34,948 bases of DNA from Halothiobacillaceae bacterium (GTDB lineage Bacteria > Pseudomonadota > Gammaproteobacteria > Halothiobacillales > Halothiobacillaceae). The notes beneath the pieces are model-generated. The model worked only from the letters and a program-made list of their open reading frames with translations, searched no databases and had not been told where the DNA came from. Of the stretch, positions 9,031 to 17,846 are shown piece after piece. The position numbers and the translations under genes were made by a program. The first letter of the stretch is position 1. Every line of letters begins with the position of its first letter. The stretch spans positions 1 to 34,948 of the forward strand of contig JAFGUH010000219.1 of the NCBI GenBank assembly GCA_016938615.1, read 5' to 3'.

Positions 9031-9396
9031 AACACTCTGCCGTTGTTGGTCGACGATTGTTGCTGGCCGGCGATGATCGCCCGGTGGCGGACCGCCGGGG
9101 ACCTTCAGTCTACGGCCGTTTGGCGCGAGCGCGGCACCCGAGGCCAGCGTACCGGCTATTGATCGCGCATCCGGTGGCCCGGTGGCCCCGGCCGCGCGAG
9201 GCCAAGGAATGGCGCGGGCATCACGGGACCAAAGAACACGGCTTACCAGTCTACCACCATGCCGGCCATGCCGAATCCCCAGCGCCCGCGCGGTAACGCC
9301 CCATTCCCCGCTCGGCGTCCGTCCGTGCCGAGGGCATCGGGGCACAAGGAACACACCGCCCGGCTGGCGTCAGTCCAAGGAAGGCGCCCTGTTCTA
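9031..9396. other. Divergent intergenic region pcnB/mnhA
   Basis: This 366-bp stretch is GC-rich and holds no convincing gene. The pcnB reading frame stays open through it on the minus strand but shows no protein similarity. No strong pcnB promoter could be identified by eye. The mnh promoter and leader begin at 9397. Confidence 0.5.
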
Positions 9397-9486
9397 TGCT
9401 AGGATTTCGCGCCAATCGTGCCGTGTTGGCGCCCCGAAAGCCAACTCGGTTTCGGTCCTGTTTTTTCCCCGCCTAGGGCAAGTGCC
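9397..9486 (+). promoter_or_regulatory. mnh operon promoter and structured leader
   Basis: An extended -10 (TGCTAGGAT, 9397-9405) without a clear -35 is followed by three inverted repeats. Repeat A pairs GCGCCAA (9409-9415) with TTGGCGC (9426-9432). Repeat B pairs GTTGGC (9425-9430) with GCCAAC (9440-9445). Repeat C pairs CCGAAA (9434-9439) with TTTCGG (9450-9455). Six T's follow at 9461-9466, and the Shine-Dalgarno AGGG lies at 9475-9478. A and B compete for the same bases, while A and C can coexist. This could be an attenuator, a ligand-sensing leader, or (for A, which overlaps the presumed start point) a protein operator. Confidence 0.4.
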
Positions 9487-12366
9487 GTGCAAGCGATCGA
9501 ACTGTTGGCCATCGTCGTCCTGCTGCCTTTCCTTGCCGCGCCGTTCGCGGCGTGGGGCGCGCGGTTCAACCGCTTCGCGGCCGCGTGGGTCGCCGGCGGC
9601 GCGACGCTGGCCGCCCTGGCCCTGTTCGCCGCCCTGGTCTATGCCTACGGCGACGTGATGCCGGTGGCCACCTCGCACGCCTGGATCGAGTCGGCCGGTC
9701 TGAGCTTCGGCTTCCGCCTCGACGGCCTGTCGATGATGTTCGCCGGTCTGATCCTCGTGATCGGCCTCTTGATCGTGATTTATGCCCGCTACTATCTCTC
9801 GCCGAGCGACTCGATGGGCCGGTTCTTCGCCTATCTGCTCATGTTCATGGGGGCGATGCTCGGGGTGGTGCTCGCCGAGAACCTGATCAACCTGGTGATC
9901 TTCTGGGAGTTGACGTCGCTGGCCTCGTTCCTGCTGATCAGCTACTGGCAGCACCGCAAGGAGGCGCGCTACGGGGCACGTCTCGCTCTGGCGATCACCG
10001 GGGCCGGGGGGCTGGCCCTGCTCGGCGGCGTGTTGATCCTCGGCCATATCGTGGGCTCCTACGAACTCAGCGACGTGCTGGCCGCTGGTGATCTGATCAA
10101 GAACCACGACCTCTACGCCCCGGCGCTGATCCTGATCCTGCTGGGCGTGTTCACGAAATCAGCCCAGTTCCCCTTCCATTTCTGGCTGCCCAACGCGATG
10201 GCCGCGCCGACGCCGGTCTCCGCCTACCTGCACTCGGCGACGATGGTCAAGGCTGGCATATTCCTGCTGGCGAGGTTCTTCCCCGCACTGGCCGGCACCG
10301 ATCTCTGGGTGGGGATCGTGTCCACGGCGGGGCTGATCACGTTCCTGCTCGGGGCGTACACCGCGCTGTTCCGCCACGATCTCAAGGGGCTTCTGGCCTA
10401 TTCGACCATCAGCCACCTCGGCCTGATCACCCTGCTGTTCGGTTTCGGCACGCCGCTGGCCGCCGTGGCAGGCATCTTTCACATTCTCAACCATGCCACC
10501 TTCAAGGCGAGTCTGTTCATGGTCGCCGGCATCGTCGACCACGAGACCGGCACCCGCGACATGCGGCGGCTCGGCGGGCTGATCAAATTCATGCCGCACA
10601 CCGCAGCGCTCGGCATCATCGCGGCGATGGCGATGGCCGGCGTGCCGCTATTCAACGGCTTTCTCTCCAAGGAGATGTTCTTCACCGAGTCGATGCGCGT
10701 GGCCGGCTCCATGGGCCCGGTGTGGCTGCTGCCGATATTGGTGTCGCTGGGCGGCCTGCTCTCGGTGGCCTATTCGCTGCGCTTCGTCCACGACACCTTC
10801 TTCGGCAAGCTTGACGGGGACCTGCCCAAGACACCGCACGAGCCGCCGGGCATGATGAAGCGGCCGGTCGACCTGCTGGTCATATTGAGCCTGGCCGTCG
10901 GCATCCTGCCCGCCTTGGTGATCGGGCCGCTCCTGCACGTGGCCGTGACCGGCGTACTGCAGGGCGAGCCGCCCTACTACAAGCTCGCACTCTGGCACGG
11001 GTTCAACCTGCCGCTGTTGATGAGCGCGGTGGCGCTGGGCGGCGGCGTGGTGCTCTACCTCCTGCGCCGCCCCGTCTTCCGCTGGCATGGCCGGTCGCTC
11101 GCGCATCTCGACGCACGGGTGCCCTACAACCGCCTGATGGAACTGTTGATGCGCAGCGGCGCCGGCGCGACAGCGCTGATCGACAACGGCCGCCTGGGTC
11201 GGCTGGTCATCGTGACGCTCGGCTTCGCCCTCGGCGCCGGTCTGCTCGGTTACCTGCTGCCTCAGACGCTCGCGCCGGTGCGCAACGCCATCGAGCACGC
11301 GAGCGCGGCCGACAGCGGCGATTGGGTAACCGTCTTTGCTATCGCGCTCATCGTGCTGGCGACCCTGGTCACCACCGTGTGGCACCGCCAGCGTCTGTTC
11401 GCCCTGATCACCATGAGCGTCGTGGGATTGGGCGTGGCCATGCTGTTCGCGCGTTTTTCGGCACCGGACCTCGCGATGACGCAGCTCTCGGTCGAGGTCG
11501 TGACGATGATCCTGTTGCTGCTGGCACTGTTCTACCTGCCGCAACAGAGTCGTGCGCTCTCCAGCCCGGCGCGGCGCTGGCGGGATGCCGGCATCGCCAC
11601 GGCCCTCGGCGCGGGCATCGCCGCCTTCACCTACGCGATCATCAGCCGACCGTTCGAGTCGATCTCCGGTTACTTCCTCGAACAATCGGTCCCGGGCGGG
11701 GGCGGCCACAACGTGGTCAACGTGATCCTGGTCGACTTCCGCGGCTACGACACCTTCGGCGAGATCACCGTGCTCGCGCTGGCCGGGCTGGGCATTTTCG
11801 CCATGCTCAAGGGGCTCTCCCTGCCCGCCTCGAGGCGCGACCCGTTCGGGCGTCCCTGGAGCGACGATCCGCATCCGTTGCTGTTGCGCACCTTCACGCA
11901 GATCCTGCTGCCACTGACATTGCTGTTCGGCATCTACGTGTTCCTGCGTGGGCACAACCAGCCCGGCGGCGGCTTTATTGCCGGGCTGATCGTGGCCAGC
12001 GCGCTGATCGCTCAATACATGGCCAACGGCATCGAGACCGCCGAACGCAAACTGCGCCTGCCGATCCACGGCATTCTCGGCGCGGGGTTGCTGATCGCAC
12101 TGGGTACCGGGCTGACGTCAATGGTCTTTGGCGTGCCGTTTTTGACCTCGGCGTTCACGCATCTCGACCTGCCGGTGATCGGTGACATCGAAATCGCCTC
12201 GGCGATCGCCTTCGACCTGGGCGTGTTCCTGGTGGTGGTCGGCTCGACCATGCTGATCCTGCTGAACCTCGGCCGCCTCACCGACCACGCGGTCGACCAC
12301 CCGGACTACACCGCGATCGAGTCCAGCCACACCGACGCCGGCACCCGGCGGGAGGCCGACGCATGA
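9487..12366 (+). CDS. mnhA: Mrp-type Na+/H+ antiporter subunits A and B, fused
   Basis: This is the largest subunit of the multi-subunit Mrp/Mnh/Pha monovalent cation/proton antiporter, which exports Na+ (or K+) in exchange for protons and supports salt and alkali tolerance. GTG 9487 is preceded by AGGG with an 8-nt spacer, and the product has 959 residues. The first half is a NuoL-like domain with about 14 membrane helices, including FWELTSLASF (E141) and FTKSAQFPFHFWLPNA (K224), which match the Glu/Lys pair essential for proton movement in complex I-like antiporters. Extra helices follow, and from about residue 795 comes an MnhB domain (RGHNQPGGGFIAGLIVA). The A-B fusion is common in proteobacterial Pha-type operons. 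The stop overlaps mnhC by four bases. Confidence 0.95.
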   Translation: MQAIELLAIVVLLPFLAAPFAAWGARFNRFAAAWVAGGATLAALALFAALVYAYGDVMPVATSHAWIESAGLSFGFRLDGLSMMFAGLILVIGLLIVIYARYYLSPSDSMGRFFAYLLMFMGAMLGVVLAENLINLVIFWELTSLASFLLISYWQHRKEARYGARLALAITGAGGLALLGGVLILGHIVGSYELSDVLAAGDLIKNHDLYAPALILILLGVFTKSAQFPFHFWLPNAMAAPTPVSAYLHSATMVKAGIFLLARFFPALAGTDLWVGIVSTAGLITFLLGAYTALFRHDLKGLLAYSTISHLGLITLLFGFGTPLAAVAGIFHILNHATFKASLFMVAGIVDHETGTRDMRRLGGLIKFMPHTAALGIIAAMAMAGVPLFNGFLSKEMFFTESMRVAGSMGPVWLLPILVSLGGLLSVAYSLRFVHDTFFGKLDGDLPKTPHEPPGMMKRPVDLLVILSLAVGILPALVIGPLLHVAVTGVLQGEPPYYKLALWHGFNLPLLMSAVALGGGVVLYLLRRPVFRWHGRSLAHLDARVPYNRLMELLMRSGAGATALIDNGRLGRLVIVTLGFALGAGLLGYLLPQTLAPVRNAIEHASAADSGDWVTVFAIALIVLATLVTTVWHRQRLFALITMSVVGLGVAMLFARFSAPDLAMTQLSVEVVTMILLLLALFYLPQQSRALSSPARRWRDAGIATALGAGIAAFTYAIISRPFESISGYFLEQSVPGGGGHNVVNVILVDFRGYDTFGEITVLALAGLGIFAMLKGLSLPASRRDPFGRPWSDDPHPLLLRTFTQILLPLTLLFGIYVFLRGHNQPGGGFIAGLIVASALIAQYMANGIETAERKLRLPIHGILGAGLLIALGTGLTSMVFGVPFLTSAFTHLDLPVIGDIEIASAIAFDLGVFLVVVGSTMLILLNLGRLTDHAVDHPDYTAIESSHTDAGTRREADA

Positions 12367-12734
12367 CCAACATCGCCCTTTCCCTGCTGATCGGGATGCT
12401 GACCGGAGCCGGGGTCTATCTCGTCCTGCGCGCACAGACCTTCCCGGTGGTGCTGGGGCTGACGCTGATGTCCTACGGCGTGAACCTGTTCCTGTTCGCC
12501 ATGGGACGCTTGAAAACGGCCGCGCCGGCGGTCGTCGGCGCGGTAGAGCACCCGACCGATCCCCTGCCGCAAGCCCTGGTGCTGACCGCCATCGTGATCG
12601 CCTTCGCCATGACCGCCTTCGTGATCGTGCTCGCGCTCAAGGCCCGGGCCGCGCTTGGCAATGATCACGTCGACGGCGTACATATCCCACAGGCCGACCG
12701 ACTCCTTGACCGCAGCGAGGAGCCGCGCGCATGA
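12363..12734 (+). CDS. mnhC: Mrp-type Na+/H+ antiporter subunit C
   Basis: This small integral membrane subunit is homologous to NuoK of complex I. It has 123 residues with three hydrophobic helices (near residues 4-22, 27-47 and 71-92) and the MnhC-type LGLTLMSYGVNLFLFAMG and PLPQALVLTAIVIAFAMTAFVIVLAL segments. The C-terminal 25 residues are hydrophilic. It overlaps mnhA and mnhD by four bases at each end (ATGA), indicating translational coupling within the operon. Confidence 0.94.
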   Translation: MTNIALSLLIGMLTGAGVYLVLRAQTFPVVLGLTLMSYGVNLFLFAMGRLKTAAPAVVGAVEHPTDPLPQALVLTAIVIAFAMTAFVIVLALKARAALGNDHVDGVHIPQADRLLDRSEEPRA

Positions 12735-14341
12735 CGGCGAACCTGATCTCTCTGCTGGTGCTGTTGCCGATCGGCCTGGCGGCGATCCTGACCGTCATCG
12801 ACCGGCGGCTGCCCACGCTCGCCCGCGGGCTCAATCTGGCCGGGGTTGCCTCGCTGCTGGCCGTGAGCGCGGGTCTGCTGCTCGCCGGGGCCGGCGATGC
12901 GCCACGGGTGATCGAGCTGGGGAGCTGGGCCGCGCCGTTCGGCATCGTCTGGGTGTTCGACCGCTTGTCGGGATTGATGCTGCTCCTGACGGCCACCGTC
13001 GCCCTGCTCGCCCTCGTCTACGCGATCCGCCGCGACGAGGACCAGGCCGGACCGCACTTCCATGCCTTGTTCCAGGCGCAACTGTTCGGGCTGAACGGCG
13101 CGTTCCTCACCGGCGACCTGTTCAACCTGTTCGTGTTCTTCGAGGTGCTGCTGCTGGCCTCCTACGGTCTCTTGCTGCACGGCAACGGCCGCAAACGCAC
13201 CCGCGCCGGCTTTCACTACGTGGTGGTCAACCTGATCGGCTCGACGCTGTTCCTGTTCGCGGTCGGCGCGCTTTACGGCACGGTCGGCAGCCTCAATCTG
13301 GCGGATATCACCCTCAAGCTGCCCAACGTCGCCCCCGACGCCGTGCCGCTGGTCACTACCGCGATCTTCCTGCTGTTCACGGTGTTCCTGATCAAAGGGG
13401 CGGCTTTCCCGCTGTATCTGTGGTTGCCGGGCGCCTACGCGCACGCCTCGATCCCCGTCGCGGCCCTGTTCGCGATCATGACCAAGGTGGGCCTCTACTC
13501 GGTGCTGCGTGTCGACAGCGTCATGCTCTCGGGCAACACCATCGGCGGCATCATGGAGACCACCGCCCTGATCGCCCCGTGGCTGTTGTGGCTGGGGCTG
13601 ATCACCCTGCTGCTTGCCGCCCTGGGCGTGGTCGCCGCGCGCTTCGTGCGCCGGCAGGTCGCCTACCTGATCATCGCCTCGGTGGGAACCATCCTGATCG
13701 CCCTGGGCCTGGTCACCGGCGACAGCGGCGAGGCGGCGATCGGCGGCGCGCTCTACTACTGGATGCACACCACGGTGCTCAGCGCCGGCTTCTTCCTGCT
13801 GGCCGGGCTGATCCTGCGCCATCGCCCCGAAGCCGGCGACGGCATCGAGAGCGCCCCGCCGATGCCGCACGCGATCCTGGTCGGCTCGCTGTTTTTCGCC
13901 TACGCGATCGCGATGGCCGGCCTGCCGCCGCTGACCGGGTTCTTCGGCAAGGTCATGATTCTCGCCGCCGCGCTCGACAGTGCGCTGATGGCGCCGATCT
14001 TCGCCGTGATCCTCACCAGCGGCCTGATCATGGTGATCGCCCTGGCACGCACCGGCAGCCGTCTTTTCTACCAGTCGCATGCCATGCCGGGTCACCCGGC
14101 CCAATCGACGCCGGCCGACGCCCGGGTGCCCTTGCCCGGCCTAGGCATGGCGCTCCTGCCGCTCTTGCTGGCCGGGATGATGGTGGTCTGGGCCCACCCC
14201 CTGTCCGGCTGGCTCGCTCAAACGGCTACCCAGATCGCGACCCCCGGGGGCTACCTGGATGCCGTGATGCCCAACGGCCTGCTCGAACCGGCGACCGCGC
14301 CGGGCAAGTTCGGCGCGGACCACGACGGAGGCCAACACTGA
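12731..14341 (+). CDS. mnhD: Mrp-type Na+/H+ antiporter subunit D
   Basis: MnhD is the second NuoL/M/N-like subunit of the antiporter and takes part in proton translocation. It has 536 residues with about 14 predicted helices. Key features are LFVFFEVLLLASYGLLL with E138, the position matching the essential Glu of Bacillus MrpD, and FLIKGAAFPLYLWLPGAYAHASIP, the Lys helix. AMAGLPPLTGFFGKVMIL is a conserved late helix. The C-terminal extension (GGYLDAVMPNGLLEPATAPG...) is typical of gammaproteobacterial MnhD. It lies one base before mnhE. Confidence 0.95.
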   Translation: MTANLISLLVLLPIGLAAILTVIDRRLPTLARGLNLAGVASLLAVSAGLLLAGAGDAPRVIELGSWAAPFGIVWVFDRLSGLMLLLTATVALLALVYAIRRDEDQAGPHFHALFQAQLFGLNGAFLTGDLFNLFVFFEVLLLASYGLLLHGNGRKRTRAGFHYVVVNLIGSTLFLFAVGALYGTVGSLNLADITLKLPNVAPDAVPLVTTAIFLLFTVFLIKGAAFPLYLWLPGAYAHASIPVAALFAIMTKVGLYSVLRVDSVMLSGNTIGGIMETTALIAPWLLWLGLITLLLAALGVVAARFVRRQVAYLIIASVGTILIALGLVTGDSGEAAIGGALYYWMHTTVLSAGFFLLAGLILRHRPEAGDGIESAPPMPHAILVGSLFFAYAIAMAGLPPLTGFFGKVMILAAALDSALMAPIFAVILTSGLIMVIALARTGSRLFYQSHAMPGHPAQSTPADARVPLPGLGMALLPLLLAGMMVVWAHPLSGWLAQTATQIATPGGYLDAVMPNGLLEPATAPGKFGADHDGGQH

Positions 14342-14342
14342 G

Positions 14343-14879
14343 ATGCAACGTGCGCTGCCCCAACCCATCCTGAGCCTCGTCCTGCTGGTCTCCTGGCTGG
14401 CACTCAACAACAGCGTGGCGCCCGGTTCGATCGTCATGGGGGCGATCGTCGCCCTGGTCGTGCCGTGGATCACCCACCGATTCTGGGAAATCGGCGCCGG
14501 GGTGAAAAACGGCGCCGCCCTGCTGGGCTACCTCGGGATCGTCGTGATCGACATCATCCAGGCGAACTTCACCGTGGCGCGCCAGGTGCTGGGGCGGAAT
14601 GCCGCGCTGCGCTCGCGACTGTTCGAATTGCCGCTCGACCTGGAGGGCGCCCTCCCCATCAGCCTGCTGGCCGCGACGATCACCCTGACGCCCGGGACCG
14701 TCTCATGCCGGGTCAGCCCCGACCAGCGCAGCCTCTGGGTACACGCCCTGCATACGGACGACGAGGACGCGGAAATCCTCGGCATCAAGCAGCGTTACGA
14801 GGCGCGCCTGCAACGCATTTTCGGCCAGCCCGTCACGGCCGGGGAACGGCCATCCAGCCACGGGAGGACCGAGTCATGA
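14343..14879 (+). CDS. mnhE: Mrp-type Na+/H+ antiporter subunit E
   Basis: This membrane subunit of the antiporter complex is needed for its assembly and activity. It has 178 residues; hydrophobic helices fill roughly residues 8-45 and 57-78, followed by a cytoplasmic domain with the MnhE-type run SLLAATITLTPGTVSCRV and LWVHALHTDDE. The gene starts one base after the mnhD stop and its own stop overlaps mnhF by four bases. No fault in the reading frame is seen. Confidence 0.94.
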   Translation: MQRALPQPILSLVLLVSWLALNNSVAPGSIVMGAIVALVVPWITHRFWEIGAGVKNGAALLGYLGIVVIDIIQANFTVARQVLGRNAALRSRLFELPLDLEGALPISLLAATITLTPGTVSCRVSPDQRSLWVHALHTDDEDAEILGIKQRYEARLQRIFGQPVTAGERPSSHGRTES

Positions 14880-15145
14880 TCCACGTCAGCCTGGGCCTCG
14901 CCCTGGTCCTGATCGTCGTCGCGATGGGACTGGCCACGTTTCGCCTGTTGAAGGGCCCGGAGACGGTCGATCGGGTGCTGGCGCTCGACACCCTTTCGAT
15001 CAACGCCATCGCGCTGCTGATCGCGCTCGGCATCTGGTTCGAGACCTCGATCAATTTCGAGGCAGCACTGCTGATCGCGGTCCTGGGGTTCATCACCACG
15101 GTCGCGCTGAGCAAGTATCTGATCCGCGGCGACATCGTCGAATGA
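14876..15145 (+). CDS. mnhF: Mrp-type Na+/H+ antiporter subunit F
   Basis: This short three-helix membrane subunit has 89 residues. The segment LLKGPETVDRVLALDTLSIN between helices 1 and 2 is the MnhF signature, and the last helix ends in YLIRGDIVE. The ATG lies in the mnhE stop (ATGA overlap). The open frame extends further upstream, but the size and start motif (MIHVSLGLALVLIVV) favour ATG 14876. Confidence 0.93.
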   Translation: MIHVSLGLALVLIVVAMGLATFRLLKGPETVDRVLALDTLSINAIALLIALGIWFETSINFEAALLIAVLGFITTVALSKYLIRGDIVE

Positions 15146-15158
15146 CCGGAGACACGCC

Positions 15159-15494
15159 ATGATTGTCGATCTGATCGTCAGCGCCCTGATCCTGTTCGGT
15201 GCGCTGTTCGTGCTACTGGGCTCGCTGGGCCTGGCGAAGCTGCCCAGCTTCTTCATGCGCCTGCACGCACCGACCAAGGCCTCGACGCTGGGAGTCGGTG
15301 CCCTCCTGCTCGGGTCGGCGATCTACTTCTCCACGCGCGACGCGCTGACCGTCCACGAGATCCTGATCTTGATCTTCCTGTTTCTCACCGCGCCGGTCAG
15401 CGCGTTGCTGATGGCGCGCGCCGGCCTGCACCGAGGGCTCGACGGGCACAATCCCGACCGGGAATGGCCGGAGGACGGCAAACGGGAGGACTGA
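15159..15494 (+). CDS. mnhG: Mrp-type Na+/H+ antiporter subunit G
   Basis: This is the last subunit of the operon, with 111 residues and three helices. LGSLGLAKLPSFFMRLHAPTKASTLGVG and FLFLTAPVSALLMARAGLHRG are characteristic of MnhG/PhaG. The gene begins 13 bases after mnhF. With the fused AB, C, D, E and F genes it completes a full set, so the complex should be functional. A 5-bp hairpin without a T-run (near 15521-15533) is the only structure before the convergent sensor gene. Confidence 0.94.
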   Translation: MIVDLIVSALILFGALFVLLGSLGLAKLPSFFMRLHAPTKASTLGVGALLLGSAIYFSTRDALTVHEILILIFLFLTAPVSALLMARAGLHRGLDGHNPDREWPEDGKRED

Positions 15495-15548
15495 TCACAG
15501 GCCGGATGTTGGCCGGACCCGTCACGGTGCGTGAATGGCAGAGGTTTC

Positions 15549-17699
15549 CTAGCCCTGGCAGATGGCGTGCAGCCGTTCCAGGGCTGCAAGCAACTCGGAC
15601 GTGACTTCCCAGCGCTCGCGGCTGATATAGAGCCAGGCCGAGACCTCGCCCGCCGACTGCCCGACCGTCCTGGTGGCGAGAATCACCACCGTGTGACCGG
15701 CCGCGTTGATCACCACTGGTGCGCCGCCCTCGTCCACCCCCGGGTCACCCGGCTCGCCGTCGCTTTGCACCCAGCGGCCCTCGCCGCTCACCAGTACGCG
15801 CCCCACCTCGTCGGCCAGCGGCCGCAGTAACGCCTGGTGGCGGCACAGGACCGGCGGGAGCACGTGTTCCAGCCGATGCAGCAAGGCCTCGCGGTCGTGT
15901 ACCTCGTCGAGGCCGACCGTGACGGCGAAGACGTCGAGGAAGGGGCTGGTGTCCTGGTGCGCGAGTTGCTCGCGCATCCGCAGGCGGTCCTCGAACGGCA
16001 GCGTCGCGCATCGTGCCGCCAGCTGATCCACCTTCGCCCGCACCAGCCCGTCGTCGACCTCATTCGCCGGCTTGAGCATGCCGATCAGGCGTTCGGGGTC
16101 CCCCTCGGCGTTGCGTTGCACCAGCAACTCGAGCCAGAGCGTCCCGACTGAAGGCTGCCCCGGCACCTGGCCCTCGATCGCCACCCGATCGACGGCGCCA
16201 CGGGCGAAATAGGCCGGCAGCGCAACCTCCGGGTCCAAGGCCAGGGGCGAGGTCGGGTCGATGGGGCGGAACAACTCGAACAGCGGACTGCCCACCAGCG
16301 ATTCACGTGGCTGACCCAGCCAGTTCGCCGCCTGTCGATTTGCGGCCACCAGGTGCAGGCGCGCCGGGTCGAGTTCGATCAGGCCCAGGGTCGGCATATC
16401 GAGCCAAGCGCGGTGCCAGAAGTCGCGTTCGCGCCGCAGGTTCCGGGTCTTGAGGCGATGCCGGCCCACCGAGAACCGCCAGAGGAAAAACAGCGCCGCC
16501 AGGGTGCCGAGCGTCGAGAGGATCGCCGTGAGGCTCAGCCATTTTTCCATCTGCTCGACCGGCGCGAGCACCGCTCGACGGTCCTGCAGCACCAGAAGGC
16601 GGGCGTCGAGCCGGTCGAGTGCGACCGTGGCGTACACCCGGTCGACGCCCTCGATGCGTGTCACGCCTTCAGTGACCGGCGAATTCGGCTCCGAAAACAG
16701 TCCCGCCTGCAGACGGTCGACGATCGGAGCCGGGGTCTCGGCTACCCGCTGCGATTCATCGCGCGGGTCGAGCGTCAGCATCGGCCACGCGGAGGCATCC
16801 GTCCTTGGTGCGGGTGGAACCTGGATCAACAGCGTCCGCAAGGCGTCATCGGCGCGCACCCGTCGATCGCGCGCCTCGGCGCCATCAACCAGTGCCTCGG
16901 TGTTCAACCGGGTCCAGAAAAGCAGGTACCACGGACCCCGGCTGACCGCGGTACGCTCATCGTAGATCGGCAGTATCCAGAACCGATCGATGCCAGGACG
17001 TCCGCGGGTGAAACGACTGACCGCCTCCACCTTGGCAGTGACCGCGGCCTGGTCGAAGGCCTGCATGTCCGGGGGAAGCACGGTCGCCGACCCGATTTGC
17101 AGACGCGCGTTGCGATCGGGATCGAGGAGGGTTATCGCATCGAAGCGCGACAGCAGGCCGGCCCGGCGCAGGTCGTCGGGGAACCCCTCGGTGCCCCCCT
17201 CTTCGAGATCCCTGACCCACTGGCTGAGCCACTCGCGGCGCTGGACGATGGCTTGAACCTGCTGTTCGCGCTCGTCGAGCCAGTTGTCGATCTCGATCGC
17301 CCGGATGGCCGCGAGGTTACCGACCTCGCGTTGGGCTTTGTCCAGGAGCAGCGGCGCATACTGCCGGGCGGCCACTACCGTGATCAGGATCTGCGAGGCG
17401 GCGATCACCACGAGGGCTACGACCAGGGCAATCAGCCAGAACCGCGAACCACGGACCCGGTCGTGAAGGAAATCCTGCGACCCGTTCCGAGCGGCATACA
17501 GCCGATCGACCAGCACATAGAGGAGCGCGCCGGTGACCAGGACGAAGATCTCGCCGAACACCAGCCCGGCGGTGGAGATTTCCCAGTGGACCCCGCCCAG
17601 CCGGCCGAGAAGCCACTGGGTGGCCCATATCCACAACGAGGCCAGCAACAGGTAGGCGACCGTGATCGGTAATGCCGGTCGCATGGCCCCAATCCTCAT
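15549..17699 (-). CDS. Membrane PAS sensor protein without recognised output domain
   Basis: The 716-residue protein has two N-terminal helices (about residues 11-31 and 47-67), a third helix (88-110), a large extracytoplasmic region (about 112-385) beginning with NLAAIRAIEIDNWLDEREQQ, and a fourth helix (387-407). The periplasmic start resembles the sensory region of many GGDEF and histidine-kinase proteins. A PAS-like domain follows (about 425-545: MPTLGLIELDPARLHLVAANRQ). The last 170 residues show no GGDEF, EAL, HATPase or HAMP motif that I can recognise. Two starts are possible, ATG 17699 and ATG 17684. The former uses GAGG at the very end of the adjacent palindromic element; the latter has GAGGA within the gene. 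The signal sensed and the partner are unknown. Confidence 0.7.
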   Translation of the reverse strand: MRIGAMRPALPITVAYLLLASLWIWATQWLLGRLGGVHWEISTAGLVFGEIFVLVTGALLYVLVDRLYAARNGSQDFLHDRVRGSRFWLIALVVALVVIAASQILITVVAARQYAPLLLDKAQREVGNLAAIRAIEIDNWLDEREQQVQAIVQRREWLSQWVRDLEEGGTEGFPDDLRRAGLLSRFDAITLLDPDRNARLQIGSATVLPPDMQAFDQAAVTAKVEAVSRFTRGRPGIDRFWILPIYDERTAVSRGPWYLLFWTRLNTEALVDGAEARDRRVRADDALRTLLIQVPPAPRTDASAWPMLTLDPRDESQRVAETPAPIVDRLQAGLFSEPNSPVTEGVTRIEGVDRVYATVALDRLDARLLVLQDRRAVLAPVEQMEKWLSLTAILSTLGTLAALFFLWRFSVGRHRLKTRNLRRERDFWHRAWLDMPTLGLIELDPARLHLVAANRQAANWLGQPRESLVGSPLFELFRPIDPTSPLALDPEVALPAYFARGAVDRVAIEGQVPGQPSVGTLWLELLVQRNAEGDPERLIGMLKPANEVDDGLVRAKVDQLAARCATLPFEDRLRMREQLAHQDTSPFLDVFAVTVGLDEVHDREALLHRLEHVLPPVLCRHQALLRPLADEVGRVLVSGEGRWVQSDGEPGDPGVDEGGAPVVINAAGHTVVILATRTVGQSAGEVSAWLYISRERWEVTSELLAALERLHAICQG

Positions 17700-17841
17700 G
17701 GGAACCTCGAAAAACCTATTGCGCCACCCGATCGCCGTGTCGCGTGCTCGCTCGTTTCTCGCCTATCACGTTGATATTTATCGTCATTCACTGTGCGGCT
17801 CCTTGCACTCGGGCGACTCGTGACGGTTTTTCGAGGCGCCC
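17700..17841. mobile_element. MITE-like palindromic element, 142 bp
   Basis: The element fills the gap between the sensor and gltX genes. Its ends are 17-bp inverted repeats (17700-17716 and 17825-17841) with only two mismatches, sharing the perfect 12-mer CCTCGAAAAACC / GGTTTTTCGAGG. The interior (about 108 bp) has no reading frame of note and is more AT-rich than its surroundings (for example TTGATATTTATCG). No clear target duplication is seen (TCAT on the left, TCAC on the right). This fits a non-autonomous IS remnant, but only one copy of this type is in the window. Confidence 0.55.
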
Positions 17842-17846
17842 TCACG

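Noticed and set aside
9031-9354. N-terminal extension of pcnB to ATG 9354
   Set aside because: About 108 extra residues of Arg/Gly/Pro-rich sequence without similarity to PcnB; TTG 9030 fits family length.
10648-12069. Long antisense open frame opposite mnhA (473 codons)
   Set aside because: Composition is Gln/His/Arg-rich and low in hydrophobic residues, with no family resemblance; it is the usual shadow of a high-GC membrane-protein gene.
9487-12366. mnhA-mnhB fusion as a frameshift or assembly artefact
   Set aside because: The A-B fusion is the normal arrangement in Pha/Mrp group operons of proteobacteria, and the frame is clean throughout.
12665-14104. Long antisense open frame opposite mnhD (479 codons)
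   Set aside because: Same shadow composition (Gln/Asp/Arg-rich) and no ribosome site or homology.
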